The notes under the pieces were generated by a model. That model saw nothing but the letters and a program-made list of their open reading frames with translations, had not been told where the DNA came from and searched no databases. The translations under genes and the position numbers were made by a program. Shown here in pieces: positions 24,201-37,773 of a DNA stretch of 64,000 nt (positions are counted from its first letter, which is position 1; the number at the start of each line of letters is the position of its first letter). Location of the stretch: assembly GCA_026260175.1 (NCBI GenBank), contig JAKCWW010000040.1:26239-90238 (forward strand), written 5' to 3'. The DNA comes from Reticulitermes lucifugus (taxonomy: Eukaryota > Arthropoda > Insecta > Blattodea > Rhinotermitidae).

Positions 24201-24487
24201 TCGACCGAGGTAGTACAGTGACTAGGCAACGGGCTGGAAGATTCGGGGTTTGGATCGGGGCAGGTGCAAGTGATTCTGTTTTCTCTAAAACGTTCAGACC
24301 GGCTCCGAGGCCCACACAGCCTCCTACGAAACGGGAACTGGGGGTTATTTCCCGATATAAAGCAGCCCGAACGTGAGGCTGAACACTCACTTCCACATAG
24401 TGCAGAAGTTAAGAATGAATATAGTCGTATATCCACTTCCTGTATGACTTCATAACCTGTCTAAGGAGAACTTTATCTTCTTTACCT
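24201..24487 (+). mobile_element. SINE-C, diverged copy
   Basis: Plus-strand head GACCGAGGTAGTACAGTGAC and a box-B-like GGGTTTGGATCGGGG. The body has CACACAGCCTCCTACG and CACTCACTTCCA, and the copy ends near AACTTTATCTTCTTTACC. Order and spacing match the 32878 copy. Confidence 0.68.
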
Positions 24488-26971
24488 ACTTTCTTTCAAA
24501 ATGCTTACTTTGAACTCCCCTTATCATACTAAAATGTAAAGTTACCTGACGTCAAGATTCACATTAATAGACATGTGTACATTTAATGATGATTAAATAC
24601 AGATTGTGATTAGCACAATGGGGATAAGAGGTGTACTGATATGCGCAGCAAGCTAATGTATGGAGAGAGAACGGGAAAAAGGTATGGACAGCAACAAAAA
24701 AAGAGAGAGAATAGGGAGGGAGAAACTGATGAAAGTAAAGGGTTGGTTAAGAAGCAGAACAGAGACACGACAGCCCAATATTGTGCCCAAAAAGTCGGAG
24801 TTCATTTGGCTAAGGTTTAAGAGTTTTAGCGCACAGTTATCCTCTTGTGGTCAGGAGGTCAGTGAATTCAATAAAGTATTTTGCATTTGTGTGAACAGAA
24901 GCCTCGCAAAGCTCTAGTCGAAGAGAATCTGAAGTCCTAAAGTCCCCTACTTCGAAATCACTGATTCCATGAAAGTAAGAGAAACATTTGAGCCATAATC
25001 CAGTTCCAACAAACAGGACCCTACACGACACAATATGCTACTCTTTGCTGCAGACTCCTTGCCCTGTATTATCGGTTTAACAACCTCCTGTGCGGCATAT
25101 GGTTACTGGGCTTATCTGTACAATAACCCCTTGTAAGGTAGGCTATCTTATATGCTTCACCGCAACAAGGGCCCTAACCGCTATAAACCCCTTTCAAAGC
25201 AAAGCACTTCTACCCTGAATACCATAGTCTCCGTCGCAACAACTCCATTGGGAAAACGTACACCAAGCGGTACGTAGGGGTGAGCTGGGACGACAAGTAT
25301 GTATCCCTTGAAAGGAGAGGTTTTACATGTAAGAGTGCCTGTACAGCGACTTTTCTCCGACTTACAATATTGTGGGCCTGTTCATGAGTCGCCGTTCACC
25401 GGTACTCTGTACGCCTACTTACTAATGAAATTAACTTCACTTATTCATAAACATATCGCACGTAAAAATACTAATAAAATGTCGACAATCTTGATTAAAG
25501 TTATGTTCATGCTTAACGAAAAATTAATGTTGTTTCCAGTGTTAGACATATCACAAAAGGAACAGATTCTTCTTATATATCGCTGACCGACGACGGTCCG
25601 CGGCTCAGAGCTTGAAAAGTACTGTTTTATGATAACAGGAACATAAGTCTAACAACAACAGTAATGAAAATGGTTGGGACTGGCAAAATAAGAACGGATA
25701 TGGGTGGGAATATGTTTCATATCATACGCGATAGTAACTCCACCTTTTACTGTGTCAAAATCTTCAAAACATTATTAATACGGACTCAATGTAGCCACAC
25801 GTCCCTTTGGGCTGCTATCGATACGTGCTACGTACGTGAGTTTTATGAACAGGAACTACAGAGCATAATGAGTTAAACGAATGAGAAATTACCGTGCGCT
25901 GATGAACCAACTGGTTTAAGCAGAGCTCAGCTAGTCGCCAAATTAAATATCTTTTACGGAACTATAAGATTAATTACCGTGTCAACAAGACGGCCAATGG
26001 AACACATTCTGAAACAGGTGCAAGCAGTCCACACTGCGACACAGTATTTGTTTAAGATCAATTTTAATATTATCTTTCATATGGGCCTTGGTCTGCAAAG
26101 TGGTCACTTTTCTCGTTTAGACGTCCATTTTCAACGTATCTCATTTCCCAAACACATGCTACAATTCTGCCATTTCGTCTATCCAGACTTTAACACATAA
26201 CACGAATTATGATCCTCAAGGCTATGTAAATTAATTTTTCGGCCCTTTGTAAACTCCCATCGCCCAGAAACCATTGTTATTTCACATCGCATAAGGTCTT
26301 GTGCTCTTCTCTAATAAAAAGTACTAACTTGTAAGATATAAATAAACTTTGTGATTTTTATACACACTGTCGGGACGGCTATGAATTTCTGATGGCCAAA
26401 AATGTAAAACCAGCAGACTTCTCATCTTGCCTGCCCTTAAAGCACAGACTTCGCATTTGCAGCGAACAGCGCGTGATGACGCGTTGATATACTTGCAACG
26501 CCAGTGCCTGACGTATTCAGGAGCATCACAGAAATAAATGGGCAGAAATGTCCAGCACTAGATGACAAGTCCTACAGCGCGTTGGTCAGTACTAGGCCGT
26601 CTCCGGCTGCACGTAATAATCTGTTGTAGACAAATTGCAACAAAATTCCAACTGACAACCACAGTTCAGAAGTGACATAATTAATAGACAAGTTTTGTTA
26701 CCTATATGGTATGTTCCTGCAAATAAATTGGTTCGTTGGACGGAGTAAGTGAATTACCGGAGTGAGCGAGCGACCAGTCGAAGTGGCTGGAGTGAATTGG
26801 TGAGATAACCACGGAACGGGTGGCCTGTAATACCCACTACACAATTAGAAACCGATCAAAGAAAACATGCTGAATTAACCAACAAAATTACACGCAGTAG
26901 GATACCTTGCTGAGCTAACAATCTTTCATATCACATAAATATTTTCATACTTTATGGAACATGAAAATTCT
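24488..26971. other. Unique DNA
   Basis: No gene recognised. A purine-rich patch lies at 24660-24730. Quasi-repeats of GGAGTRAGYGA occur at 26747-26800. Confidence 0.5.
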
Positions 26972-27235
26972 AGTTTTTTTCTGTGGCGCATCAGTCCCAA
27001 TCGGGCCTAGGCCACCTCGCTGTTGAGGTTGCTACAACCCACACAATTAGACACACACCCAGTATGACTCCTCTGAACGAGTGATCAGCCCGTCGCAGAC
27101 GCCGCTACCTACACAACACACAACAAACACAAGAGACGAACATCCATGCCCTCAGCGTGATTCAAACCCGCGATCCCAGCACTCAAGTGACCGCACACCT
27201 ACGCCTTCGACCGCACGGCCACCGGGACCGCCCAC
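26972..27235 (-). mobile_element. SINE-B with 9-bp target duplication
   Basis: Minus-strand copy of the 18958 element: head at 27235 (GGCGGTCCCGGTGGCCGTGC), box B complement near 27160, tail marked by the T-run at 26974-26980. GAAAATTCT is duplicated at 26963-26971 and 27236-27244. Confidence 0.88.
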
Positions 27236-27244
27236 GAAAATTCT

Positions 27245-30200
27245 GTACCATATTAGAACAGCTCAGAACAGAAATATGTCGTGACCTATATGAATACATT
27301 CCACATACTCAGGCACAATATATTTATCGTAATTCTACTCTCACCCCACCCCGCACCACTTTGACGTCACAAGCAAACCCTTCTGCTCAGGTCTTCTAAC
27401 GTTCTATACTTATTTCTCACCACCTATCTCTCATTCCGTCAATTAAACATTTTAAAAATACACACCACAACTGGAGGGTGTGCCTCTATGGCGGATAGCT
27501 TTTTTTTAAACACTCTCAATTCTGTTCGGGAATTCATATGTCACTTGACTTGGATGTTCTTTTGAAGCATATCCAAATGCAGTAGTATACACATAAACTA
27601 TTTCAGAGGGAAATGAAATGGTGTAAGACTAACCCCAAAACAGATAATTTTATCACGAATTATGGCCGAAAATAACATCAAGAGAGAAGAGATAACGATT
27701 TAGGGAAAAAATATGTAGCCTTTTTCAAATCACTATTCATGAAATCATCTCGAGAGACTGACTGGTCATTAAGAAAATCCTGGGTCAAGATAAAGCGTAA
27801 CACTGAAGAAATAGGTACCAAGTACCACCACAGTACGAGTTCACATCGATACACCCTTAATACTACTGTGGTCTAATAAAAGGTGCAGCATCGCAGACCT
27901 TATATGGCCTCTCGTAACAATGTGGGAAAACATTACAAATTATTCTTAAATAGATTCGTAATCCACTGTCCATCTCAGATACCATCAGAGTACACTTATC
28001 GGTAACTGTCTACGTACCAGCGCAATTACCCAGAAGAAGCAACCACTAGCAACGGAAGAGAAGGTGTCGTTCGGCTACTAAAACTATAACTTTAAACCAC
28101 TTTACGTCTGTCACGTGTTGTACTACACATCTTGAAAATTGCGATCACACCGTTCAGTACAGCATAAACATAATCAAGTAGTTCCATCTTAAAGGTTTAT
28201 ATACAAACTATGGATATGTATAATACGTAAATTTATCACTAACGACATACGTCAATCTATATAACAAGAACGTTGCTCCTAGTGACTAGTGAAGAGTTGA
28301 TATATTTTAAATAATCACTTCCACCAAAACAAGTTCCTTCACCACAAGTTATACTTGAGAAAAGAAAATTTACAATTTCAGATCTATGAAACAATTGTTT
28401 GTTAAGTTCAGCGAGAATAGGTACTAAAATATTATTTAAAAGGCTTTTATAAAAACACGCGTAATATAGACTAAAAATGGATGTAAACGTCATTAGTTTC
28501 AGTGCAACTCTTGTACCTGTCTCCTTGATTATGGTCTTTGACTTAACGCGACTTGTCGGAGCTTTAATGAAAATGGTATCATTTTCACCCGTAAGTGTAC
28601 TTTTATGGATATTATTTAATGTATATTAAAATTGTACTCATAACTAATTAAAGCTTACTCGGTCTTAAAATGTCAAAAACGTAATATTCACTTGCAATTT
28701 AAAATATTAAACGCAACTACTACTTTCGCAGTTTTAAAACAATATCAGCAAAATGCATTACTAAAAATTTCTGAGAAATGTTTCAGAATCATAATATTGT
28801 CTTATAACAGAACAAATTACTTACAGTAATATGCATCAATACATCCAAACTGACGCTCAACTGCAGGCCTAATTATGCCGGTTTATAAACATCCAGTTTA
28901 CATCGTATTGTGTTATTTCTGCAAGTTACACAGCCTGCTGCTTATTATGTTAGCACAGAAATTTTGTAAATTGACTCCACCACATTTTGAATTCTCTGAC
29001 ATAGACGGTTCTTCAGTTCATCTTTGGTATAATAAGAGCCGATGGGCAATTTCAGGAAAATGATCCAATTTCTTTGCAGACAAATCTGATGGAAAGGAAA
29101 TTTGCATGCGAATATTTCGTTGCGGGCGGGGGACGGAGAAGATGTATAGGCCTAGTATTCCTTACTGCGAACCTCTAAAGCCACTGTTGCATGCCAAATG
29201 TCTTGCAGTAAGGAACAAAACTCAAGTTCATTTCCATGGAAATTCGTGCAGTGTTACCGAGATTAAAGTGTTCCGACGCAGACTGGTATGAAAGGCCCAC
29301 GCACACAGGACACGGCACGACATGACATTATGACAAAAGACAGTACCACACGAAAGAGATACTGCCTACACGATCCTGTTACAGATTATAGTATTGTAAA
29401 CCTCTACAGTACTTAAAAATTTTAGGTTACTAGTTCTAAAAAAATATCCCCCCCAATTACAATAAAATGCAATGTAATGAAACAAAATTCAGGGCTACAT
29501 TCAACAAAGTTATGCGTCATTGAATGTTCTGTATGTACACAAATAATGACTGTTTATTCTACGAACATAATGAACCTCACATAAGACTTTCATGTAAAAC
29601 TACGGTCATTCAAATTTAAACAAAGTGGTAAACACATTTATTACGATGCCAACATTACATCACAGACCGTATTATTTAAAACAATACGACAATCTGAAAA
29701 TTGCTTTCTTGTGCGGATTTTGAAAATTTATTACCGTGCTCAAAGCACACCGCATCCTCGTTGAAGCGAATCTTCACACCTTGTTTCGTTCGCATCAATT
29801 TTATCTTCAACTTTCACCAGAGATTATAAGGTCCTAGGAGAGATACAATTTATAAGCATCTATATATTTCAGTATGTTTATTACAGTGCCCAATCACAAC
29901 TTTCTTTTGTTTAACCATATCCATACCAATCATACTAGTTCAGATATGGAAAGTGTGCCGGGCGCTTTTGAATACAGCTAAAAATTTTTCGGGCCCCATG
30001 AAAATAGGGAAATGTCTTAAGTAGCTGAAGTACTAATAGCTTCTTAAGACTCCGCTCATTAAGTAAAGAACACACATTTCTAAAATACATTAACCCTTTA
30101 AAGATCTAATAAAAGAAACAGAAACCTATGATATAGATAATAATAGAATAGCATACAAAAATGACAAATGTTTTACTTACGTACGACATCAACTGCCAGG

Positions 30201-30279
30201 ACTACGTAGCATCGGTGGTAAATGAACGCAATTTGAATATGCAGCGTGGTAGGAATGATGACAGGGAAAAACTGAAATA
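27245..30279. other. Unique AT-rich DNA
   Basis: About 3 kb with no gene or repeat family that I can name. Confidence 0.5.
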
Positions 30280-30345
30280 TTGGGATAAAAGCTGCCCCAG
30301 TGCCACCTCCTCCTCACAAATCCCACACGCATGTAAAAGGGAAAG
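30280..30345 (-). mobile_element. SINE-A body fragment
   Basis: GCCCCAGTGCCACCTCC followed by CACAAATCCCACACGC matches the complement of the SINE-A central block. Neither head nor tail is recognisable. Confidence 0.6.
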
Positions 30346-31531
30346 TCGTGGATGAAGTGAGAAATGCTTTATTTTGAGGAGGGAGAGGAATTATCTAATT
30401 TTATTCAATGACTAACGTTTATACACGTCATATTTAAAAATTAAATTTCCGTGTCATAGAGAACAGACTGTACGCTATCTCTGTTGTAATGAATAATCAG
30501 TAAAAGTTCTTAGGGATATAACTGATGTTTATTGTGACAGTCACACCAAACATATAAATACACTATGTGACAAAGGCAGACTTTGTTCGTGGTACATAGC
30601 CTACATTAACTACTGGACTTTAAAGGTCTAAGTTGTGTAATTCTCAGAACTGGGGAACCGAAGAACCAAGACTTGAGTTTCTCCAGACAGCGAACAAAAG
30701 ATAGTGTCTTTCAGCTTTGACGCTGCGTATCCTGGTAGAAGTTCATCAAAGTTACGGTGAAACATACAGCCCCCATCTTCATTTAATTTCTGCCTTGAAG
30801 ATGTACGCACTATTTTACTCACAAACGTCCGTAACCAGTCTATAGCACGTCACTTCCGAGTCGGCAGCAGTCGTGACACATAAAGCTGTGACTGATTTCC
30901 AAATATGTAAAGATAAACAACTCTCGAAACATACCGCACTCCTATATAATCCACTTTTTATCGCATTCCTTCTACTAATCACTAGTGGCTTCTGTTGTGG
31001 ACGAATATTCAAATCCATTTCAAGCCCCCAAGTTGCCTTCGTGTATAAATACTGTGTGCTGCACACAAACCCATGAGCTAACGGTGTTCGGCCATGCGTT
31101 TATTTAACGCTTGTAACGCGGGCACCCTTCAACTCCGCATTCAGGCAAAAGGTTGGCAGGAGAGGGAGGACATCTGGAATCAATATCGGGTACGTGACAG
31201 GCTGGCAGATGACCCCGTGGGTTTGCGACCCATGTCAAACATTGGAATGCGTTGACCTACAGCAGCAATCAATGGAACTATTTTAACACCGCGAGAAACA
31301 GAACACTGCCCGACACGTGACCAGAATACAATATAATGTTGTACCCATCATTTCCTTTCCACCTAGCCTTTCTTCTATTCATTGTTTCCTTCCTTTTAGT
31401 CTCTATTTTCCACATTCTTTCGTTCCTACAACTCTCCTTGTTTCTCTTCTTCTAATTTACTACATCATGTTCTTCGCATGTCATTTAGATCATTTTACTT
31501 TCTTTGCGTTATCTGTGAGCTTTTGAAGGTT
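30346..31531. other. Unique DNA
   Basis: No gene. Pyrimidine-rich at 31350-31460. Confidence 0.5.
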
Positions 31532-31820
31532 TTTTTTACACGGTGAAGGGCCCCGCAGCAGATGCTACGGACGCACCACAGCCTTAAGGCTTTTTGTGCA
31601 ACCATATGATGAAGATGAAGATGAGCAGTTTTTTTACCAAGTTTTACAAGTAATGGAGCACCAGTGGAATGAAATCGACAGGGGAAAACCGACAACTCGG
31701 AGAAAAACCTGTCCCACTGCCACTTTGTCCACCATAAACCCCACATGGACTGACCCGGGATCGAACCCGGGCCTCCGCAGTGAGAGGTCGGCGACTAACC
31801 GCCTGAGCCATGGCACGGCC
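31532..31820 (-). mobile_element. SINE-A, full-length copy with target duplication
   Basis: Minus-strand head GGCCGTGCCATGGCTCAGG at 31820, intact box B GGTTCGATCCC (complement near 31760) and the shared central block; the T-run at 31531-31537 is the tail. Flanks TTTTGAAGGTT (31521-31531) and TTTTAAAGGTT (31821-31831) match at 10 of 11 positions. The 83-114 codon open frames here are SINE translations. Confidence 0.9.
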
Positions 31821-31831
31821 TTTTAAAGGTT

Positions 31832-32877
31832 GAAGTAATTTTAGATAATTCAGTACCAATACTTTTAGTAACGCCTGCCAGATATGGTTTTGTAATATTA
31901 TCGCACGGTTCTTGCTCTTAATCCTACAAATACTCGTACGAGTATATCCAACATATAATAATGCACCAGATCTGTACTTGGAACACAAGTATCATTTCTT
32001 AAACACAAGAGCAATTTTTTTCGTTGTAACACTTCGATGAGTATTTCCATTCTAAAGTTTCATTTCATAAAAGTGTACCTTTAAATCGAAGGCACTCGAC
32101 AGCATAAAATATATAACAAAGAACTCTTTTACAAGACGGTGCCTTAAAATCGACTTAATTAGTTTTGTGTGATTTGCTATTCTCCAGGTTGACTTATAAA
32201 ACGTAACAAGAAAGCTGAAGCCTTCATTCTGCTCCTTTTCAAATTCCGCCGTGATTGTATTTGTCTTCAATTCAGATCAACGCCCAGAATTAAAAAATCC
32301 TAAAAACGGAAAGCTTAGGCTAAAATCCAATTCCAGTGAAACAAATCGGATAAAGAACCAATCGTGTTTATTTGTTGTTGGCGCCGTTCATAAGTCTATT
32401 TTCCTGCTAACGCTTAGAATAAACAGCTGCCCCCATCTTGAGGGTCGAACTCGACACAATCTCAAAGCGCACCGCCATTGCAATAATTTAAGCCAACTCT
32501 TTAGGTTAGGCTTAAGAATCACGCTCAAAACTGTAGATATATTTGTAAGCTTGCAGTGCATTTAATGTCACCTTGGTAGTACGAGTTCTTCCTGATAAGC
32601 TGACAGTCGCTCCGCTGATCAATGAATTCGTCATTATTCACAAGAGCCAAGAAGTCCATTAGCTCCTTCACAACAGTACTCCACCAGGTTTTATTCTGGT
32701 ACGTCTGAATCAAATCCATATCCACTCTCCACGTTTGTTTAGACTACATTTTAACATTTCCCTTCCATTTACTCCTATGTCTGCCAGCTGGTCACATTCC
32801 TTCAAGTCCTCCGTTTTTCCTGCACTGCCCATCATCCGTAACATAGCTACATGTCTCACACATCTCCATACTAATGG
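31832..32877. other. Unique DNA
   Basis: Nothing recognised. Confidence 0.5.
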
Positions 32878-33152
32878 TGCCGGGATAGCTCAGTAACAAT
32901 AGTGACAAGGCTAAGGGCTCGAAAACTGAGGAATCGTGCTTCAATTTCCAGCAGGAGCAAGAGATTTTTCTCCTCTTTAAAACATTGAGGTCGCTTAAGA
33001 AACCCACAAAGCCTCCTATTCAATGGTAGACGGAGCTGTTTCCTTAGGGATAAGGCATCCGGGACGTGAAGCTTACCACTCACCTCCATCTAATGCCCAG
33101 ATTAAGAATCCACCTTCCCGTATGCCTTAATGGGACAACTTTACCTTTGCCT
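32878..33152 (+). mobile_element. SINE-C, best-preserved plus-strand copy
   Basis: The head GTGCCGGGATAGCTCAG is a good tRNA-like box A, with a degraded box B further on (TCGTGCTTCAATTTCC). The body has CACAAAGCCTCCTATTC and CTTACCACTCACCTCC, and the copy ends AACTTTACCTTTGCC. No target duplication is visible. Confidence 0.75.
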
Positions 33153-33898
33153 GGTATTCCCTTGTTGCTCAAGTGCAAATAATATCCTCAGAGTCGTTTT
33201 CAATCACTCTGAAACGAAACCAAACTCTAACGACGATTATGTCAGTAATGTAGTTAGCTGTCTTACCGCTATTATTTGGGGCCTATAATTAACACAAGTA
33301 TAATATGACAGTCTTCAGAGATGTGTTGAACTGGACTTTGGTAAATGGGTACCAAACATCTGGAGGGATCTGCCAACTTCATCCTCAAGGTAGAAGAAAT
33401 CTGAATATGATTTGCATTTTATGTCAAGTGTTTTCTCGTTTATTTAAAAAACCCCACACAAAAAGCAAATTTGCACTTTTGCAAAGAAATTCTGTTACTC
33501 AGCTTTAAACATAATAATTTACGTTTTTAAAACTCGTGTAGCTGGAGACTTAATTTAAATTGTGCATATCAGAACGATTCTGCAAACAGTGCCATCAGCA
33601 ATATACTCCGCGTAGCCTCCTTTGTTAATTACTGCAATCTCAGCGACTTGTAGTTACTGAGCACTGTTGCCGCCCGGCTTCGAATGCATAGCGTGAGTCT
33701 ACTAAGTTTGTACTGATTCACTAACATCTAATTAATTTAATTTTCCTTGTTAACAGTTTCTGCATTTAACATCAAATCCAGCAATATAATTACAAAGAAA
33801 TTTACTCATATTGCGAGGGATGTGACTAGCATGCTAGACGTATAACTTAGTCTTCCTTGACCTAATGTACCATGATATGAAGAAAACTGATGATTGGA
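33153..33898. other. Unique DNA
   Basis: Nothing recognised. Confidence 0.5.
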
Positions 33899-34105
33899 GG
33901 TAAAAAGATCGGCGCACTCTTAACATCGGCATTAGGTGGACGTCAGTGATCAGTTCCACGCTCTCCCAATTTACATCAATACATACTATACAGGAGATGT
34001 GTGGGACGGGAAATCAACCTATGCAGTGCTTCAAATTTAAAGCCCCTGTCGGAGACAGAACACTGATCGTCCATCACCGAGACACCCATTTTATTGACAC
34101 AGCTA
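33899..34105 (-). mobile_element. SINE-C, strongly diverged copy
   Basis: ACTCTTAACATCGGCATTAG and the following GTGG..CAGTG..CACG block follow the complement of the SINE-C tail (as at 33060-33110) in order. The head region near 34105 is barely recognisable. Confidence 0.5.
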
Positions 34106-34309
34106 CACAAAGAAGTAAAAATGCATATCGCGGCCTGATTTTGTAGGGAAATCAAAGTTAATACTGAAGTGTTATAAATGAATGGTAGGCCCCTAAGTTA
34201 GGCTTATACGTATAAGGAACAGTGAAGGGTTACAATGTTTAGAAAGGCTTTCGGACATTCAATTGCATTCAATTCCCTTTAACATATAAATAAACTTATT
34301 TTACTGAAG

Positions 34310-34455
34310 CAACTAACTAACTAACTCCATGGAGCAGAGTCCTTCTTGAGAAGCTAACAGGTCCTCAGTTAGCCAAGAAATTCCCCGCATTTTATGGAAC
34401 CCGAAAGTTCATTACAGCATTCACAAGAGCCCCGCCACCTGTCCCTATCCTGTTC
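34310..34455 (-). mobile_element. LINE 3' end with (TTAG)n tail, 5' truncated
   Basis: On the minus strand the fragment ends in TTAGTTAGTTAG (plus-strand CTAACTAACTAACT at 34312-34325). The preceding block (plus strand GGAGCAGAGTCCTT, AGAAATTCCCCGCATT, CCCCGCCACCTG) is the same as at 54400-54530. Homology stops near 34455, so this copy holds only the 3' UTR. Confidence 0.8.
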
Positions 34456-35245
34456 CTCAAGCAGCACAGTGTGAAAAAGAGGAACTTCGTACGAAGAAGT
34501 TACAGTCACTGTAAATTGCTGACTATAAACTATTTATGATAAACAAAAAACAGTTTGGAAGATGGAGGTTGAGCGTATTGCAAGGTCTTCGGGTATCTGC
34601 CTGGACAGACTGACGAATACCTCCGTGAACTTCATTCAAACTGGCGGGTATCATGGTTGAATTTTGAGACCAAACCTCACGGATACAATTATTGTATTCA
34701 GCTTCTTAAGAACTACGGTTGTTGTAATCAAGGCTTACCTCAGAATGCTCTCAGAGCATACTATATGAACTGAAAAGTCGGCAGCGTTAAAGATTGGGCA
34801 CTATTCACAAAGCAGTTCGAGCCATAAATGGAATTATATAAATATAACATTAAACTCTTCCTGATATATTTACATATCCAGACACTAGATATAACGCTGT
34901 TAAATCGTGTTAGAAGGGACTGCAGCAGTGTGTCCTAAAAGCATAGTATATTTCCTTCTTTAGTGTCTGCGTGAGTGTCTTTACAAAATAAACAACATTT
35001 AATGGAAAGCTATACAACACAGACAGCCAAGCAGTAACTTAACTACTAAGAGTAGTGGCTTCCCAGCACATAAAATTCAAATGGTTGAATATAAGAAGGA
35101 AATCGCGCCATTCAGACGCGGCGCAGAGCTAACGCAACCAACGGTTATAAACAGCGAGTTCTTGAGACCTTCCTGACAGACACATTGGTACTTCATGGTG
35201 CTTCTTAAAGCTAGTGATATGAGAAAATGTATGCCAAAACTTTTT
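34456..35245. other. Unique DNA
   Basis: Nothing recognised. Confidence 0.5.
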
Positions 35246-35785
35246 AGGCAAGTTCGCAAAATTGCGAAAAGCGATTGTTAGCTTCGTCATGTTTGTCTCT
35301 TTGTCTGTCCGTCCTCATGAAACAACTCTGCACCCACTGGACGGATTTTCATAAAATTTGATATTTGAGGATTTTTCAAAAACCTGTCGATAAAATTCAA
35401 TTTTCATTAAAATCTGAAATGAAAAACGGGTACTTTACATGAACACCCATGTACCTTTATGATAATATATCACTGAATTATTTTTAGAATGAGAAATGTT
35501 TGAGACAAATTTGTAAGAAAATCACAACACACACTTTATGTTCAATAATTTTTTCCCGAAAATCGTGCCGTTTATGAGATAACGTGGAAAAATATGGTGC
35601 ACCCGACAGGCCACAGATGACAATATAATACGGCGCATGCGCTTTGCATGCTGGATAACTAATGATACAGACACACACTTAGAATAAACAATACTTACTG
35701 TTTTTCCACGGCAAAAACGGTTACGCGAACGCGCCTCAATATTACGTTTATACGTACATTGCCTGTCTTCTTATTTAATGCCAAA
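35246..35785 (-). mobile_element. Nonautonomous repeat family with GCGAACGCGCCT ends, copy 1
   Basis: The left end (35246) reads AGGCAAGTTCGCAAAATTGC; GCGAACGCGCCT at 35725-35736 is its inverted counterpart. The inverted copy at 60238-60754 shares the whole body, including CGGCGCATGCGCTTTGCATG and GTCTGTCCGTCC. Similarity to that copy continues about 50 bases past the inner inverted repeat (CAATATTACGT..TACGTACATTGCCTGTCTT), so the true right boundary is near 35785. No ORF; probably a MITE-like or other nonautonomous element. Superfamily not assigned. Confidence 0.72.
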
Positions 35786-37296
35786 CTATTTCCGTGTACT
35801 TTCCTTGCTCCATTTTCTCTCCACGTATACAACGTCAGTTCATTTTCACGTTTAGAATTCGACAAACGTTCCATGTTTCATTTGTTCAAACGTCTGCCTT
35901 CTCAATTAGAAATTCGTCGGCTGAAGACGTACAAAATTAAAACGTACATTCCCACAATATTATAAGTCCTTTACTGACATCTAAATATATGCTAGCAACA
36001 TTAATGTTAACGTGTAATTGTTTCCCAAACCGGGTTTAGGACAGTTCGGTTGAATAAATTATTATATCAATTTAATGTGGTAATTTCCATAAGAAGAGAG
36101 AATTCACACCATCGAGGCTCAATACCAATTTCTTTACACTACCACCACCACAAAAACAACAACCACACAATCGTAATACCAGAACTGCCGCTTCCTACAT
36201 GAACATCAGCGTGGAGAAATCAGATTTGTCGGTCTTCCAGTAAGATGCTGGAACAGGTCAAGGAGTAATACGGGGAAATGTGGTTATAAGCACGAAAGCA
36301 TTTCACATATCTTCAGTAGTGAAGATGACCACGGAATCTCTCAGACTGTGAATTACATTTGCGAAAATACTTCTGATAATTGGATAAGCAACCCACCTGA
36401 CATCGGCTCGGGTATTCAAATGTCAGTTTCCCCTTGTCTCTGCATATTACGTTAAATTCCTTCCATCAGTTATGCTCTGTATTGAAGCCAACAGAACTTC
36501 TTACTTCATGTGCCTACTGGAAGATATAATGACTATTGGAATGCGCTCAGAAATGCCGGCGACACCAGACATTTCATGCAGTAAAGTCTCGTCTATGCGA
36601 GCCGCAAGGTCCACAACAAATCAAGTTAACTTCGTAACAATTTATTCAATTTGAGGTACAGCATATTCGAAGACAAAAGCAGTGTCGCGGTTTCACATAT
36701 ATTTCCATTCCACGCCACATGCTCAGCTTACTGCAACGTCAAATCTACTATATCCACTTATTTTCATTTAGTAAGACGTTAAATTTCGTGTAGCTGTTCA
36801 GAGATTCTTAGATTCCAGGGAAGTCTTGTGAGATTTAAAACTAAGATAAAAACGGGAGTAGCGACTAAAACCCTCAGACCAACCCAAGAATACATTCCAC
36901 AAACACCCATGCTAAAGAACTCAATTTCGAGAAAATCTGTTTTCTGCTACGAATACTAGGTGACGGACGGAGGCCAGTAACCGAGCAAAACTTAAGACAG
37001 TTTTAATATGAATAGTTAATTCCTCATTTATCCAGCCTTCTGAATTCAGTCCGACAGCGACATATTATTACTATTATACATCCACACAAATAAAGAACGA
37101 TACCAGTACAAAGGAATGTCAAGCTTCTCCAAGCGAACGATAAATTTACTGCGTATGTTGAGTCCACGGTCATGAACAAACGAAAAATAATGAAATTTTA
37201 TGGGAACAGAAAAGTAAATAATACTTAGTATCCTTCCTGAAATAAAGACAATATGTCTTGTATGTACCACAAATTGGATACTTTTCAGACACTTTG
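35786..37296. other. Unique DNA
   Basis: Nothing recognised. Confidence 0.5.
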
Positions 37297-37773
37297 TTAG
37301 CCTAACCATAACCAGAGACATTCATCCCTGTTAGCCTTCCATCTCATCCCTTCTCTACATTTTATTACATAAGTGCTCTTTACTTTAAACGGTGGATTTG
37401 TTATGTCTAACATGGAGTAGCGGTTGGTTGGTTGCTGGCTTACTTCCTTGGTTATGTGGCAGGGGGTTTTGGGACCAAAAGTTACACATTCATGGACCCC
37501 CATAATCGAATATACGTCGTTCCCTTCTCCTCTGTAAGTTTTTGTCGTAGCAGAAGTCCAGTTGACTGCGACTCCTGTTTGTATGTGGTCCAAAGAAAAA
37601 GATTTTAAACTCACATTTACGAGTCCGCATTTTTCTGCAGCGTTCAACAAGGATTTCTTTTTCTGAAAGGACTCATTAGGACTATCAGTCAGTGTCAGGA
37701 CAGCTGTGGTTACTTCGACTCTTAGCTGCCAATGTTTGTAAGTACTGCAGTAACTGACTGCAGTGTTTTAGCG
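37297..37773 (-). other. Unexplained long open frame
   Basis: A minus-strand frame is free of stops for about 158 codons (37773 to 37297), the longest I noticed. It has no ATG near its start, no domain I recognise and no clear splice acceptor (no polypyrimidine tract upstream). Part of the peptide reads CGLVNVSLKSFSLDHIQTGV. It could be a relic of an unknown element, a stray exon, or chance in 64 kb of six-frame sequence. Confidence 0.2.

Noticed and set aside
31644-31988. 114-codon minus-strand open frame
   Set aside because: Lies mostly on SINE-A. The same peptide phrases appear at the other SINE-A copies (for example 55855-56127), so it is a repeat translation.
34310-34326. CTAACTAACTAACT as telomeric repeat
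   Set aside because: Insect telomeric repeats are usually TTAGG; this is a four-base tail of a LINE, shown by the same tail at 54397.
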